In this document: piece after piece, positions 16,878-24,834 of the stretch | How the letters are laid out: every line of letters begins with the position of its first letter | Numbering within the stretch: the first letter of the stretch is position 1 | Assembly (NCBI GenBank): GCA_963835685.1 | Contig: CAWIGI010000014.1 | Coordinates: 62,001-126,000 of the forward strand | Length of the DNA stretch: 64,000 bases | Direction: 5' to 3' | From: DATAGF01 sp963835685 | GTDB taxonomy: Bacteria > Actinomycetota > Thermoleophilia > Miltoncostaeales > Miltoncostaeaceae | The notes under the pieces: model-generated | Databases searched by the model: none | Told to the model about the DNA's origin: nothing | What the model saw: only the letters and a program-made list of their open reading frames with translations | Position numbers and translations under genes: made by a program

Positions 16878-17200
16878 AGCGTCTCGACGACCTCGAACTC
16901 TCGCGTCAGGTTGACCAGCTCGAGGACGCGGCGCACGGCATCCGACGGGCGCGCGATGGCGAACGGTCGCCCGGCCTCCAGGCACGCCTGCCGCGCCTCC
17001 AGCAGGGCCCGCAGCCCCGACGAGTCCATGAAGCCGACGCCGGCCAGGTTGACGATCACGGGCGCGTCGCCCTCCCCGGGCAGGGCGGCGGCGAGCACGG
17101 GCGCGCCCACCAGGTCGAGCTCGCCCTCGGCGACGACCACCACTCCCTCGGGACGCCGCTCGGCGCGCGCGCGGAAGGTGCCCGGGGCGGGGTCCGACAT
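16874..17200 (-). CDS. STAS-domain anti-sigma-factor antagonist
   Basis: A 108-residue RsbV/SpoIIAA-like protein. The strand GVVVVAEGELDLVGAP and the phosphorylation loop GVGFMDSSGLRALLEA (Ser60/61) are intact, so it should be controlled by a kinase such as the RsbW-like product at 18102. It would bind that kinase and free the sigma factor encoded at 17294, which lies divergently 94 bases away. ATG 17200 is seven bases from a TAGGCT box (17208-17213), i.e. a housekeeping leaderless promoter, unlike the SigB-type promoters of its partners. Confidence 0.92.
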   Translation of the reverse strand: MSDPAPGTFRARAERRPEGVVVVAEGELDLVGAPVLAAALPGEGDAPVIVNLAGVGFMDSSGLRALLEARQACLEAGRPFAIARPSDAVRRVLELVNLTREFEVVETL

Positions 17201-17207
17201 GCGCGCC

Positions 17208-17213
17208 AGCCTA
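17208..17213 (-). promoter_or_regulatory. Leaderless -10 box (TAGGCT) of the STAS gene
   Basis: On the minus strand TAGGCT ends seven bases before the ATG at 17200. Confidence 0.55.
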
Positions 17214-17221
17214 GCAAGGGG

Positions 17222-17247
17222 GTTTCCCGCTCCGGGCGATCGGGCAC
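17222..17247 (+). promoter_or_regulatory. SigB/SigF-type promoter of the sigma gene (GTTT-N16-GGGCAC)
   Basis: GTTT (17222-17225) and GGGCAC (17242-17247) are exactly 16 bases apart, 46 bases before ATG 17294. The same two boxes with the same spacing recur before the anti-sigma gene, implying autoregulation. Confidence 0.6.
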
Positions 17248-17293
17248 ACTGGGCCGGCGATCTCGTCACGCGTCGGTCAGGGGTGGCGACGGA

Positions 17294-18004
17294 ATGCCGG
17301 CACGCAGCCAGTCGCTCAGCGACGCCGAACGCGAGCGGCTCATCATGGAGCACCTCCCGCTGGTGCGCGGGCTCGCGCGCCGCTACGCCGAGCGCGGCGA
17401 GCCGCTCGACGACCTCGTGCAGGTGGGGACGATCGGGCTGATCAAGGCCATCGACCGCTTCGACCCGGCGCGCGGCTACAAGCTCGCCAGCTTCGCCACC
17501 CCGACGATCCTGGGCGAGATCCGCCGCCACTTCCGGGACCGCTCCTGGACGGTGCGCGTCCCCCGCGGCATCCAGGAGGCGCGGGCCCGCATCGCGCAGG
17601 CGGTCGACGACGTCGCGGCGCGCGAGGGGCGCAGCCCATCGGTGCGGGAGATCGCCGAGGCGGCCGATCTCTCCATCGACGACGTCCTGGACGCGCTCGC
17701 CGCCGGCAGCGCCCAGCGGCCGGCTCCGCTCGCCTCGCCGGGCCGCGAGAGCGACGAGGACGAGGGCATCGCCGTCGGCCTCGAGGACCCGGGCTTCGAG
17801 CAGGCCGAGGCGCGCGCGACGCTCCACGCCGGGCTGTCCGACCTGCCGGCGCGCGAGCGGGTGATCCTGCACCTCCGGTTCGAGCAGGGGCTGACGCAGT
17901 CCCAGATCGCCGACCAGGTCGGCGTCTCCCAGATGCACGTCTCGCGGCTGATCAGGAGGTCGCTCGAGCGGCTGCGCGAGAGCGCGGAGGGGGGCAGGCC
18001 GTGA
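17294..18004 (+). CDS. RNA polymerase sigma factor, SigB/SigF group
   Basis: A 236-residue group 3 sigma-70 factor. Region 2 reads LVRGLARRYAERGEPLDDLVQVGTIGLIKAIDRFD (about residues 26-60) and ATPTILGEIRRHFRD; region 3 includes PSVREIAEAADLSIDDVLDAL; region 4 ends with LTQSQIADQVGVSQMHVSRLIRRSLERLR, a helix-turn-helix for the -35 box. Length and order match SigB/SigF. With a divergent STAS gene and two downstream RsbW-like genes it makes a complete partner-switching set. ATG 17294 follows a SigB-type promoter. Confidence 0.95.
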   Translation: MPARSQSLSDAERERLIMEHLPLVRGLARRYAERGEPLDDLVQVGTIGLIKAIDRFDPARGYKLASFATPTILGEIRRHFRDRSWTVRVPRGIQEARARIAQAVDDVAAREGRSPSVREIAEAADLSIDDVLDALAAGSAQRPAPLASPGRESDEDEGIAVGLEDPGFEQAEARATLHAGLSDLPARERVILHLRFEQGLTQSQIADQVGVSQMHVSRLIRRSLERLRESAEGGRP

Positions 18005-18027
18005 CGGCCGGCGCACGGGCCCGCCGG

Positions 18028-18053
18028 GTTTCGCCGTCCGCCAGGATGGGCAC
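18028..18053 (+). promoter_or_regulatory. SigB/SigF-type promoter of the anti-sigma gene (GTTT-N16-GGGCAC)
   Basis: GTTT (18028-18031) and GGGCAC (18048-18053), spacing 16, 48 bases before ATG 18102. Identical in wording to the sigma-gene promoter. Confidence 0.6.
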
Positions 18054-18101
18054 GGCCATGGCGAAGGCACGCGCCGTCGGGCGAAGGGAGACGGGCAGGC
18101 G

Positions 18102-18548
18102 ATGGACGCGAGGCTCGCGCCGCCGGGAGGCCAGGCTGTGACCGAACGCGATCCGCACGTCGAGCTGGTCCTGCCCGCCGACCCGGAAAGCGTCGTGGTC
18201 GCGCGCCAGATGGTGCGCGGGCTGATCGACGTCCTCGACTGGGACGACGCGAGCCGCAACGACGTCTCCATCGCGGTCACCGAGGCGTGCACCAACGCCG
18301 TCCTGCACGCCTACCCCGATGGCGCCGGGGAGTACGCGGTCAAGGCGTGGGTCGAGCCGGATCGCCTGGTCATCGCGGTCCGCGACCAGGGGCGGGGGAT
18401 CACCCCGCGCCTCGATTCCGGCGCGGCCGGGCTCGGCCTCGGCCTGCCGCTGATGCTCGCCATCAGCGACGAGGTGGCCTTCACGAGGGACGGCGAGGGG
18501 GCCACGGAGGTCAGGATGGTCTTCTCGCCCGACGCGCCCAGGCGCTGA
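18102..18548 (+). CDS. RsbW-like anti-sigma factor / serine kinase
   Basis: A 148-residue GHKL ATPase. N-box EACTNAVLHAYPDG (about residues 64-77), G1 box VRDQGRGITPR (about 97-107), G2 GLGLGLPLML (about 114-123). This is the kinase/anti-sigma component that holds the sigma factor and phosphorylates the STAS antagonist. ATG 18102 is used; GTG 18138 is a possible shorter start, since the first 12 residues are not conserved in such proteins. TGATG overlap with the next gene. Confidence 0.9.
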   Translation: MDARLAPPGGQAVTERDPHVELVLPADPESVVVARQMVRGLIDVLDWDDASRNDVSIAVTEACTNAVLHAYPDGAGEYAVKAWVEPDRLVIAVRDQGRGITPRLDSGAAGLGLGLPLMLAISDEVAFTRDGEGATEVRMVFSPDAPRR

Positions 18549-18946
18549 TGGAGGAACGGCCCAGGGCGCGCCTCGTGGTTCGCCGGCCCGAGCTCGCCGG
18601 ACCGGTGCTCGAGCGCGTCGTCGCCGCCCTCGCCGCGCGCGTCGACCTGCCGATCGACCGCGTATCGGACGCCCAGATCGCAAGCGCGGCAGTCGCCGTC
18701 GCGGCGAGCCGCGAGCTGGCCGAGGGGCCGCTGTGCGTCGAGTTCGTCGGCGAGCCGGGCTCGGTGACCATGCGGCTCGGCCCGCTGCCGGCCGGCGCCG
18801 CCGCCCGCGTGGTGGAGGGCACCGCCGTCCCCGGCGTCGGCGCGATCATCGAGCGGCTGGTCAACGAGTGGAGCGTCGACCGCGCCGACGGGGCCGAGCG
18901 GCTGTCCCTCGCGATCGCCGCCGGCACCGGGGCCCGCCCGTCGTAG
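18548..18946 (+). CDS. Second RsbW-like protein, degenerate
   Basis: A 132-residue protein whose layout follows an anti-sigma ATPase (VLERVVAALAARVDLPIDRVSDAQIASAAVAVAAS, then VTMRLGPLPAGAA and IIERLVNEWSVDR), but the N-box Asn and the glycine boxes of an ATP site are not evident. It is probably a structural partner of the upstream kinase rather than an enzyme. ATG 18548 overlaps the previous stop (TGATG), so the two proteins should be made in step. Pairs like this follow SigB-type genes in other actinobacteria (from memory, not searched). Confidence 0.7.
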   Translation: MEERPRARLVVRRPELAGPVLERVVAALAARVDLPIDRVSDAQIASAAVAVAASRELAEGPLCVEFVGEPGSVTMRLGPLPAGAAARVVEGTAVPGVGAIIERLVNEWSVDRADGAERLSLAIAAGTGARPS

Positions 18947-19015
18947 GCGGCGCCGCGGCCGGGCGTGCGCGCCCCGCGCGGCGCGGGCAGGTAGCGTGCA
19001 GTCCGGGATGGCCCG

Positions 19016-20380
19016 GTGACGAGCGACGCGCCCCCGGAGGGGCCCCGGCGGCCGTGGTCGCGCACCGAGCGGCCCGTCCCGCGACTCGTCGTGCGGCCGC
19101 TGCAGCAGTTCTTCCGGCTGGAGGCCTCCGGCGCCCTGGTGCTGCTCGCGACCACCCTGGTGGCGCTGGTCTGGGCGAACGTCGCCGGTGGCTCCTACGA
19201 GGACTTCTGGACCACCGAGGTGTCGGTGACCATCGGCGACTTCCAGATCGAGGAGACGTATCGAGACCTCGTCAACGACGGCCTCATGGCGCTCTTCTTC
19301 CTGGTCATCGGCCTGGAGGTCAAGCGGGAGCTGGCCGTGGGGGAGCTGTCGAACATGAGGGCCGCCCTGCTGCCGGTGGTGGCGGCCCTCGGCGGCATGC
19401 TGGTCCCGGCGCTCGTCTTCCTGGCCGTGATCGGCGGCGGAGAGGGGGCCCGCGGGTGGGGGATCCCGATGGCGACGGACGTCGCCTTCGCCCTCGGCGC
19501 GCTCGCCGCGCTCGGCCGCCGGGTGCCGACCGGGCTGGTCGCGTTCCTGCTCGGCGTCGCGGTGATGGACGACATCGGGGCGATCCTCGTCATCGCCGTC
19601 TACTACACGGAGAGCCTCGCGTTCGGGTGGCTCGCGGCCGCGCTCTGCGGCCTGGTCGCCATCGCGGTGCTCCAGCGCATGCACGTGCGCCACCTGTTCC
19701 CCTACGTGGCCCTGGGGGTGGCCGTGTGGATCTGCATGCTCGAGTCCGGGGTCCATCCCACCATCGCAGGGGTGGCGATCGGGCTGCTGACGCCCGTGCG
19801 GCCGTTCCAGGACCCCGCCGCCGTGAGCGCCGAGGCGGTGCGGATCGCCCGCGAGACGGCCGACGAGCCCGACGACCCCGACGCGGACGCCGAGCACTGG
19901 AGCCGCCTGGCGTGGCTGTCGCGCGAGGCCGTCTCCCCCCTGACGCGGGTGGAGAACAACCTGCACGTGTGGTCGAGCTTCGTCGTCCTGCCGATCTTCG
20001 CCCTCGCCAACGCCGGCATCGTGCTGGACTCCGAGTCGCTCGAGGCCGCCACCGAGACGCGCATCGCGCTCGCCGCGGCGCTGGGGCTGGTGCTCGGGAA
20101 GACGATCGGGCTCACGGCGGGCGTCGCGCTCGCGGTGCGGCTGGGAATCGGCGTCCTGCCGGCCGGGGTCCGCTGGGCCCACGTGGTGGGCGTCGGCGCC
20201 CTGGCCGGGATCGGGTTCACCGTGTCGCTCTTCGTCGCCGGCCTCGCCTACTCGGACCCCGTGAACCTCGAGGCCGCGAAGATCGGGATCCTCTGTGGCT
20301 CCGTCGTGGCGGCGGCCGCCGGCCTGACGGCGCTCGTGGCCGTGTCGCGACGACATCGCCCGGCCGGCCGGGCGCCCTGA
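19016..20380 (+). CDS. nhaA: Na+/H+ antiporter NhaA
   Basis: A 454-residue secondary antiporter of the cytoplasmic membrane, with about 12 helices. Key features: VIGLEVKRELAVGELSNMRAALLPVVAALGGM (about residues 97-128), the cation-site ATDVAFALGALAALGRRVP with the conserved Asp, FLLGVAVMDDIGAILVIAVYYT with the second Asp pair, and GKTIGLTAGVALAVRLG. It is about 65 residues longer than the E. coli protein, mainly at the N-terminus and in the loop around residues 265-310, which is acidic (ADEPDDPDADAEHW). GTG 19016; no downstream operon. Confidence 0.96.
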   Translation: MTSDAPPEGPRRPWSRTERPVPRLVVRPLQQFFRLEASGALVLLATTLVALVWANVAGGSYEDFWTTEVSVTIGDFQIEETYRDLVNDGLMALFFLVIGLEVKRELAVGELSNMRAALLPVVAALGGMLVPALVFLAVIGGGEGARGWGIPMATDVAFALGALAALGRRVPTGLVAFLLGVAVMDDIGAILVIAVYYTESLAFGWLAAALCGLVAIAVLQRMHVRHLFPYVALGVAVWICMLESGVHPTIAGVAIGLLTPVRPFQDPAAVSAEAVRIARETADEPDDPDADAEHWSRLAWLSREAVSPLTRVENNLHVWSSFVVLPIFALANAGIVLDSESLEAATETRIALAAALGLVLGKTIGLTAGVALAVRLGIGVLPAGVRWAHVVGVGALAGIGFTVSLFVAGLAYSDPVNLEAAKIGILCGSVVAAAAGLTALVAVSRRHRPAGRAP

Positions 20381-20404
20381 GCGCACGTCCGGGGACGCGG
20401 CCGG

Positions 20405-21559
20405 TCAGCCGAGGCGGGCGCCCTCCTGCCCCTGCACGACGTCGAGGAACCGCTGGAGGCTGGGCTTGGGCTCCAGGCCCTCGCGGTACAGGCCCGCCGG
20501 CCAGTTGACGTTGTCCTCCAGGTTGAACCAGACGACCGTCTTGACCTGCTCGGTGCGCAGCTGGGGCAGCGAGTAGATCTGGGTCAGGTACTCGGCCTGC
20601 TCCTCCTCGGTGACGGCGACGTCCCGGAAGGGCGTCGGCGCGGTCGTGTAACCGGCCTCCGTGATGTAGAAGGGCAGCCCGGGGCGGAAGCCGTCGATCT
20701 CCTCGAGGAAGCGGCCGATGCTGCTCCAGCTCGGGATGGCGTCGGTGGGCACCTCCGGGCCGGCCGACGGGTAGATGTGCTGCGAGTAGCCATCGAGCGG
20801 GATGCCGCGTTGCACCAGGCCCTGCAGCCAGTCGATCGCGCCGATCCCGGTCTCGCCGGTGCTGCCGCGCGGGCCGCCGACGCCCGCGATCACCTGCACG
20901 TCCGGGTTCGCTGCCTTCATCGCCGGGTGGGCCGCCTTCACCATCGCGGCGTAGCGGTCGAGCGACACCGGCCTGCCGTCCTCGAACTGGGGCCGGAGGA
21001 ACCCGGACAGGTTCGGCTCGTTCCAGAGCTCGAAGTGGCGCACCTCGGGGAGCGGCTCGCCGCCGGATGGGGTGAACTCACCGGAGTAGCGGGCCGTCAG
21101 CGCCGCCATGAAGTCGGCGAAGCCGTCCGGGTCGGGCGTCGCCGTGTTGATCTGGTAGCCGGGCGGCTCGTACAGGCCGCCGGTCGCCCAGGTGGGTGCG
21201 TTGTACACGGAGACGATCGGCGTGATGTCGCGCTCGGCGAAGCCCTGCAGCACGAGGTCGGCGCGCGCCCAGTCGTAGGCGGGATCGGCGGGGTCGCGCG
21301 GGCTCGCCGGCCGCGACGGTGCGACCTGGGACCAGAAGACGTCGTAGCGGGTCGTGGTCACCCCGGTGCCGGCCACGAGGTCGAGCCGCTCGTCGAGGGT
21401 CTCCAGCGCGTCGATCGGCAGGTGGTCGTCCTGCACCGCGGCCACGGCGCTGGCCGGGGCGTCGTCGTCCCCGCCGCCGCAGGCGACCGTGCCGACCACG
21501 AGGGCGATCGCCGCCGCCACGGCGACGAGCCCCGCCACCACACGCCCCCTGTTGCGCAT
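20405..21559 (-). CDS. Lipoprotein glycoside hydrolase, clan A (GH39/GH5-like)
   Basis: A 384-residue exported enzyme. Signal peptide with lipobox VGTVAC, Cys27 being the lipidation site. The TIM-barrel has an acid/base Glu in FELWNEPN (about residue 181) and a nucleophile Glu in FYITEAGY (about 301), about 120 residues apart as in retaining clan-A enzymes. Also WATGGLYEPPGY and WFNLEDNVNWPAGLY late in the barrel. A xylosidase or related role is possible; substrate is not determinable. The frame is open far upstream, but ATG 21559 begins the signal peptide. It follows another exported glycosidase-like gene 35 bases upstream. Confidence 0.85.
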   Translation of the reverse strand: MRNRGRVVAGLVAVAAAIALVVGTVACGGGDDDAPASAVAAVQDDHLPIDALETLDERLDLVAGTGVTTTRYDVFWSQVAPSRPASPRDPADPAYDWARADLVLQGFAERDITPIVSVYNAPTWATGGLYEPPGYQINTATPDPDGFADFMAALTARYSGEFTPSGGEPLPEVRHFELWNEPNLSGFLRPQFEDGRPVSLDRYAAMVKAAHPAMKAANPDVQVIAGVGGPRGSTGETGIGAIDWLQGLVQRGIPLDGYSQHIYPSAGPEVPTDAIPSWSSIGRFLEEIDGFRPGLPFYITEAGYTTAPTPFRDVAVTEEEQAEYLTQIYSLPQLRTEQVKTVVWFNLEDNVNWPAGLYREGLEPKPSLQRFLDVVQGQEGARLG

Positions 21560-21594
21560 CTCTCCCCTCGGTCGGGACCGGCGCCGGCGGAACC

Positions 21595-23595
21595 CTAGGG
21601 CAAGCCGGCCCGCGCCGCCTCGGGCGCCACGGCGTCCGACCACGGCAGGCGGGTGGGCTGCGGATCCCCGGGGATGCGGTAGCGCCACGCGGGATGGTCC
21701 AGCGCCCCCCCGTCCCAGCGGTGGATCGCGGCGGCGAGCCGGGCCAGGTCGAGCGGCTCGTCCAGCACCGAGGGCACCATCGGGTCGGACGCGAAGGCCA
21801 GCACCCGGCCGGCGCCGACGGGGCGGGCGATCGCGGCGGGGGCGCCGTCGATGAAGCGGGCGACGACCGAGCCGCCGGCCGGGACCCCCGCGAACGCGCG
21901 GGCCTGGGCCGCGTCGATGGGCACGCTCAGGAGGTCGTCGGGAAGGCCGCCGCCGAGCGCGCCCTGGTCCACCTGCAGGATCCGCCCGGGGCGCGGCGGG
22001 CCGAGCGGGGCGCCGATCAGCGCGTCGCGGACCCGGGTCAGCGACGCGCCCGCGGGGGTCCTGGTGAAGGCCGCGGGGTCGGTCACGATCAGCGTGCCGC
22101 CGCCCCGCACCCAGGCCGCCAGCTGGTCGGCGAAGGGGGCGTCCAGGGTGTCGGCGCGCGGCAGCCAGATCGTCCGCGCCGCGGCGAGGCGCGCGGGCTG
22201 GGCGGCCAGGCGCGTGTCGGCGTCGAAGCTGAAGGCGGCGCCGGCCAGCTCGCCGAGCAGCGAGTAGGTCGTGTAGATCGCGTCGCCGTCGGTGCGGTAG
22301 CGCAGGTTCCCCATGCGGTCGGGCTGGCCCTGGCCCTCGCTGGCGGTCGCGTAGAGGACGAGCCGCTCGGGGTCGGCCGGCGGCGCCGGCAGGCGGGTCC
22401 CTCGAAGGCTGCGCGCGACGTCGAGCATCGCCCGGTAGAGGCGCCGGTTGGTGAAGCGCGGGTTGTCCGACGCGAAGAAGCTGATGTCGGTGGCGCCGGC
22501 GCGCAGCGCCTGGGCGGTCCAGGTCCACAGATCGCCCGGTACCGGCTGGTAGCGCGAGTGGTCGAAGGCCTGGACGATGATCCTCGTCCGCCTGCCGGTC
22601 AGGTCGGACAGCAGCTTGGCGCCGAAGCCCGGGTTGTAGCGGCCCCGCCCGGCCCGGTCGCGCTCGGGGAAGCTCACGTAGGGATCGGCCTCCACGACGT
22701 CGGCGAAGCCGGCCAGGCGGGAGTAGTCCCAGGGCATGAAGCCGTCGATGAAGCCGTAGTCGTTGGGGCTGACGACCGCGTCCGGGTCCAGGCGCCGGAT
22801 GAGGCGCGCCTGCTCCTCCTTCATCGCGAAGAACCGGTCGCTCGAGAAGCGCGACCAGGCGAGCCAGCGCAGCCGCTCGCGGTCGGAGGTGCTCGGGCGG
22901 GCGGCCGGGTTCGGCAGCGAGAAGCCCGTCGCGCGGCGGAAGTCGCGGGCCAGGCGGCGGCCGAAGGCGCTCGATCGGGCCCGCCCGCGGGGGATCAGCG
23001 CGATCGGCTCGTCGCTGCCGGCGTAGAGGTTGACGAAGGGCGCGTTCCGCAGGCGCGGGACGATCCGGCGGATCTCGCGCAGCGCCTCGCGCCGGTAGCC
23101 GGGGTCGAGCAGCGACAGCCGGCGCGTGTAGGCGGTGGGGTCCGCGGTCGGATCGGAGACCGTCGCGGTCTTCCGCTGGAGCGCCCTGCGGGCGGCCCAG
23201 ACCTCGACCGCCACGTCCCACCGCAGGCCCGTGCGCCGGAACTGGGCCGAGAACCGCGCCGGGGTGCGCCAGCCGACCGGCTCCTTCGGGCTCAGGGGGA
23301 GCGGCGGGAAGGGCAGGGCGCTCGGGCCGCTGAACCAGAGGCCGTTCGCGCCCGACTCGCTCAGGATGCCGTCGACGATCCGGTACCAGCGGCGCGCCGG
23401 GATCACCGGCGCCGTCCTCGGGTTCCACCGCGGGAGCTCGTTCTGGTTCAGCTCGTGAGCCCAGGTGGAGACGCTCCCCGCGGGGCGGTCGCCGGTCGCG
23501 GGAGCCGCGGCCGCGGGGGCGACGGCGCCGGCGGCGAGGGCCACGGTGGCGAGCGCGATGACGGGACGGGGACGGGCCACGGCCGCGCCCATCAT
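21595..23595 (-). CDS. Secreted GH42-like (beta-galactosidase-like) protein
   Basis: A 667-residue protein starting at ATG 23595 with signal peptide VIALATVALAAGAVAPAAAA. Residues about 60-400 look like a glycosidase TIM-barrel (PFVNLYAGSDEPIALIPRGR, the family-like FRRATGFSLPNPAARPSTSDRERLRWLAWSRFSSDRFF, VVSPNDYGF, IIVQAFDHSRYQP). Residues about 440-560 look like the GATase-like trimerisation domain of GH42 (YSLLGELAGAAFSFDADTR, RTIWLPRADTL, WVRGGGTLIVTDP). The acid/base residue is not clearly identifiable, so activity is uncertain. TTG 23619 is an alternative start. Same strand as the lipoprotein hydrolase. Confidence 0.65.
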   Translation of the reverse strand: MMGAAVARPRPVIALATVALAAGAVAPAAAAPATGDRPAGSVSTWAHELNQNELPRWNPRTAPVIPARRWYRIVDGILSESGANGLWFSGPSALPFPPLPLSPKEPVGWRTPARFSAQFRRTGLRWDVAVEVWAARRALQRKTATVSDPTADPTAYTRRLSLLDPGYRREALREIRRIVPRLRNAPFVNLYAGSDEPIALIPRGRARSSAFGRRLARDFRRATGFSLPNPAARPSTSDRERLRWLAWSRFSSDRFFAMKEEQARLIRRLDPDAVVSPNDYGFIDGFMPWDYSRLAGFADVVEADPYVSFPERDRAGRGRYNPGFGAKLLSDLTGRRTRIIVQAFDHSRYQPVPGDLWTWTAQALRAGATDISFFASDNPRFTNRRLYRAMLDVARSLRGTRLPAPPADPERLVLYATASEGQGQPDRMGNLRYRTDGDAIYTTYSLLGELAGAAFSFDADTRLAAQPARLAAARTIWLPRADTLDAPFADQLAAWVRGGGTLIVTDPAAFTRTPAGASLTRVRDALIGAPLGPPRPGRILQVDQGALGGGLPDDLLSVPIDAAQARAFAGVPAGGSVVARFIDGAPAAIARPVGAGRVLAFASDPMVPSVLDEPLDLARLAAAIHRWDGGALDHPAWRYRIPGDPQPTRLPWSDAVAPEAARAGLP

Positions 23596-23634
23596 GCCCG
23601 CGCCCGCCCGGGGGCTCAATCGAGCCCGGTGTCC

Positions 23635-24834
23635 TTACAGATCCATGAAACGTGGTGGCGGCGCGCGGCACCCGAGGTGAGGATGGGGGCCGTGGATCCT
23701 CGCCGCCGCGCCGCCGCGCTGCTGCTCGCCGCCGGGCTGGGGCTCGGCCTGGCGGCCTGCGGGGGCGACGACGAGGGCTCCGCGGGCGCCGGCGACGCTA
23801 CGACGCCGCCCGCGGCGACCGCCCCGCCGGCGACCACGGCGCCGGCGCCCGCCCCGAAGCCGAAGCCGAAGCCCAGGGCGCTCGCCGGGCTGCCGGCGTT
23901 CACCGCCGGGTTCCAGCGCTGGGACCGCCTCAACGCCGAGCCGATCCCGCCCGACTCGCCGCAGACCCGGCGGGTCGGCTTCGACGCCCACCGCGGCACC
24001 AAGGACGTCTACGTGAGCGTCCCGCGCGAGCGCCTGACCCGCGGCGGCGAGTTCCCGGCGGGCACGATCCTGGTGAAGGCGGCCCGCACCGACGGCGTGA
24101 TGACGCTGGCCGCGATCATGCGCAAGACCCGGGGAGCCGACCCCGCACACGGCGACTGGGAGTTCGTGGAGTACAAGCGGTCCAGCCCGGACGCCGCCTT
24201 CGCGACCGACGCCTCGCTGACCGGCGCGACGTGCTGGGGCTGCCACCAGATCGCCGAGGACACCGACTGGGTCTTCACGGCGCTCGACCGCTGACGCCGG
24301 GCCGGGCGGTCGCGGTGGCCGGCCGCCGGCGGGCGGTCGCCGGCCGGGGTTGCCGTCGGTAGGGCGGCCGCCCGTCCACCGGCCCTCGAGAAACCAGCGG
24401 CGAAGGGTGCGGCGCGAGGGCGGCAGCGCGCGGCCCTCGCTCTCGCGCTCCCGGAGCTCCTCCATGACCCGCCGCGGCGCCTCGCCGGCCGCGAAGCGCC
24501 GCTCGGCCTCGCGCCGCAGCGCGGGCCACGAGTACGAGCCCGGCCGCGGGCGCGCGGGCGGCGGGCCCACCAGCCGCGCGCGATGCGCGTCGAGGGCCCG
24601 GTGCCGTGCCCGCGTCAGGCACCCCGCCGCCGCCCACGCCCGCGCGAGCGAGGCCACGAAGTCCCGCCCCGCCCGCCGGCGCTGGAATTCCAGGCTCCGG
24701 TGTCCCGCGCAGAGCCACACCGAGACCCCGTACGGGAGGTGGAGCTCCGCCCGCTCCCCGTCGCCCCTCCCCATGCACAGCAGGCACGGCGGCCGGTTCC
24801 CCAGCCGCTCCCCCTTGTAAAGGCTCCTCGCCAT
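23635..24834 (-). CDS. Cys-pair and HTH-like protein; 3' boundary uncertain
   Basis: From ATG 24834 a convincing protein runs for about 152 residues (to about 24378): zinc-ligand-like CLLCMGRG (residues 17-24) and LCAGHRSLEFQRRR (about 41-54), then GCLTRARHRALDAH and SYSWPALRREAERRFAAGEAPRRVMEELRERE with PPSRRTLRRWFLEGRW, which looks like a helix-turn-helix. After that the frame stays open to 23635 only by running antisense over the P460-like gene, and the sequence becomes low-complexity, so the real end is doubtful. A single indel near 24378 could hide the true stop. Not a recognised named family; the upstream region carries the GGCCAATTGGCC repeat. Confidence 0.5.
   Translation of the reverse strand: MARSLYKGERLGNRPPCLLCMGRGDGERAELHLPYGVSVWLCAGHRSLEFQRRRAGRDFVASLARAWAAAGCLTRARHRALDAHRARLVGPPPARPRPGSYSWPALRREAERRFAAGEAPRRVMEELRERESEGRALPPSRRTLRRWFLEGRWTGGRPTDGNPGRRPPAGGRPPRPPGPASAVERREDPVGVLGDLVAAPARRAGQRGVGREGGVRAGPLVLHELPVAVCGVGSPGLAHDRGQRHHAVGAGRLHQDRARRELAAAGQALARDAHVDVLGAAVGVEADPPGLRRVGRDRLGVEAVPALEPGGERRQPGERPGLRLRLRGGRRRRGRRRGGRRGRRRSVAGARGALVVAPAGRQAEPQPGGEQQRGGAAARIHGPHPHLGCRAPPPRFMDL
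23683..24294 (+). CDS. Cytochrome P460-like haem lipoprotein
   Basis: A 203-residue protein. Signal peptide and lipobox GLAACG are followed by an Ala/Thr/Pro linker and a PKPKPKPR spacer, then a compact domain (about residues 65-203) with GTKDVYVSVPRERLTRGGEFPAGTILVKAA and ending in CWGCHQIAEDTDWVF. CxxCH is a c-type haem site; its place near the C-terminus and the preceding fold match cytochrome P460-like domains. Haem crosslinking cannot be judged. ATG 23683 has GAGGTGAGG upstream. Function unknown; electron transfer or peroxide/nitrogen-oxide chemistry are family possibilities. Confidence 0.75.
   Translation: MGAVDPRRRAAALLLAAGLGLGLAACGGDDEGSAGAGDATTPPAATAPPATTAPAPAPKPKPKPRALAGLPAFTAGFQRWDRLNAEPIPPDSPQTRRVGFDAHRGTKDVYVSVPRERLTRGGEFPAGTILVKAARTDGVMTLAAIMRKTRGADPAHGDWEFVEYKRSSPDAAFATDASLTGATCWGCHQIAEDTDWVFTALDR

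Noticed and set aside
20405..23671. A 1088-residue minus-strand open frame spanning both glycosidase genes
   Set aside because: Only its last 384 codons (the lipoprotein hydrolase) are protein-like; the rest is low-complexity Arg/Pro/Ala in the wrong frame of the GH42-like gene, which is read in its own frame.
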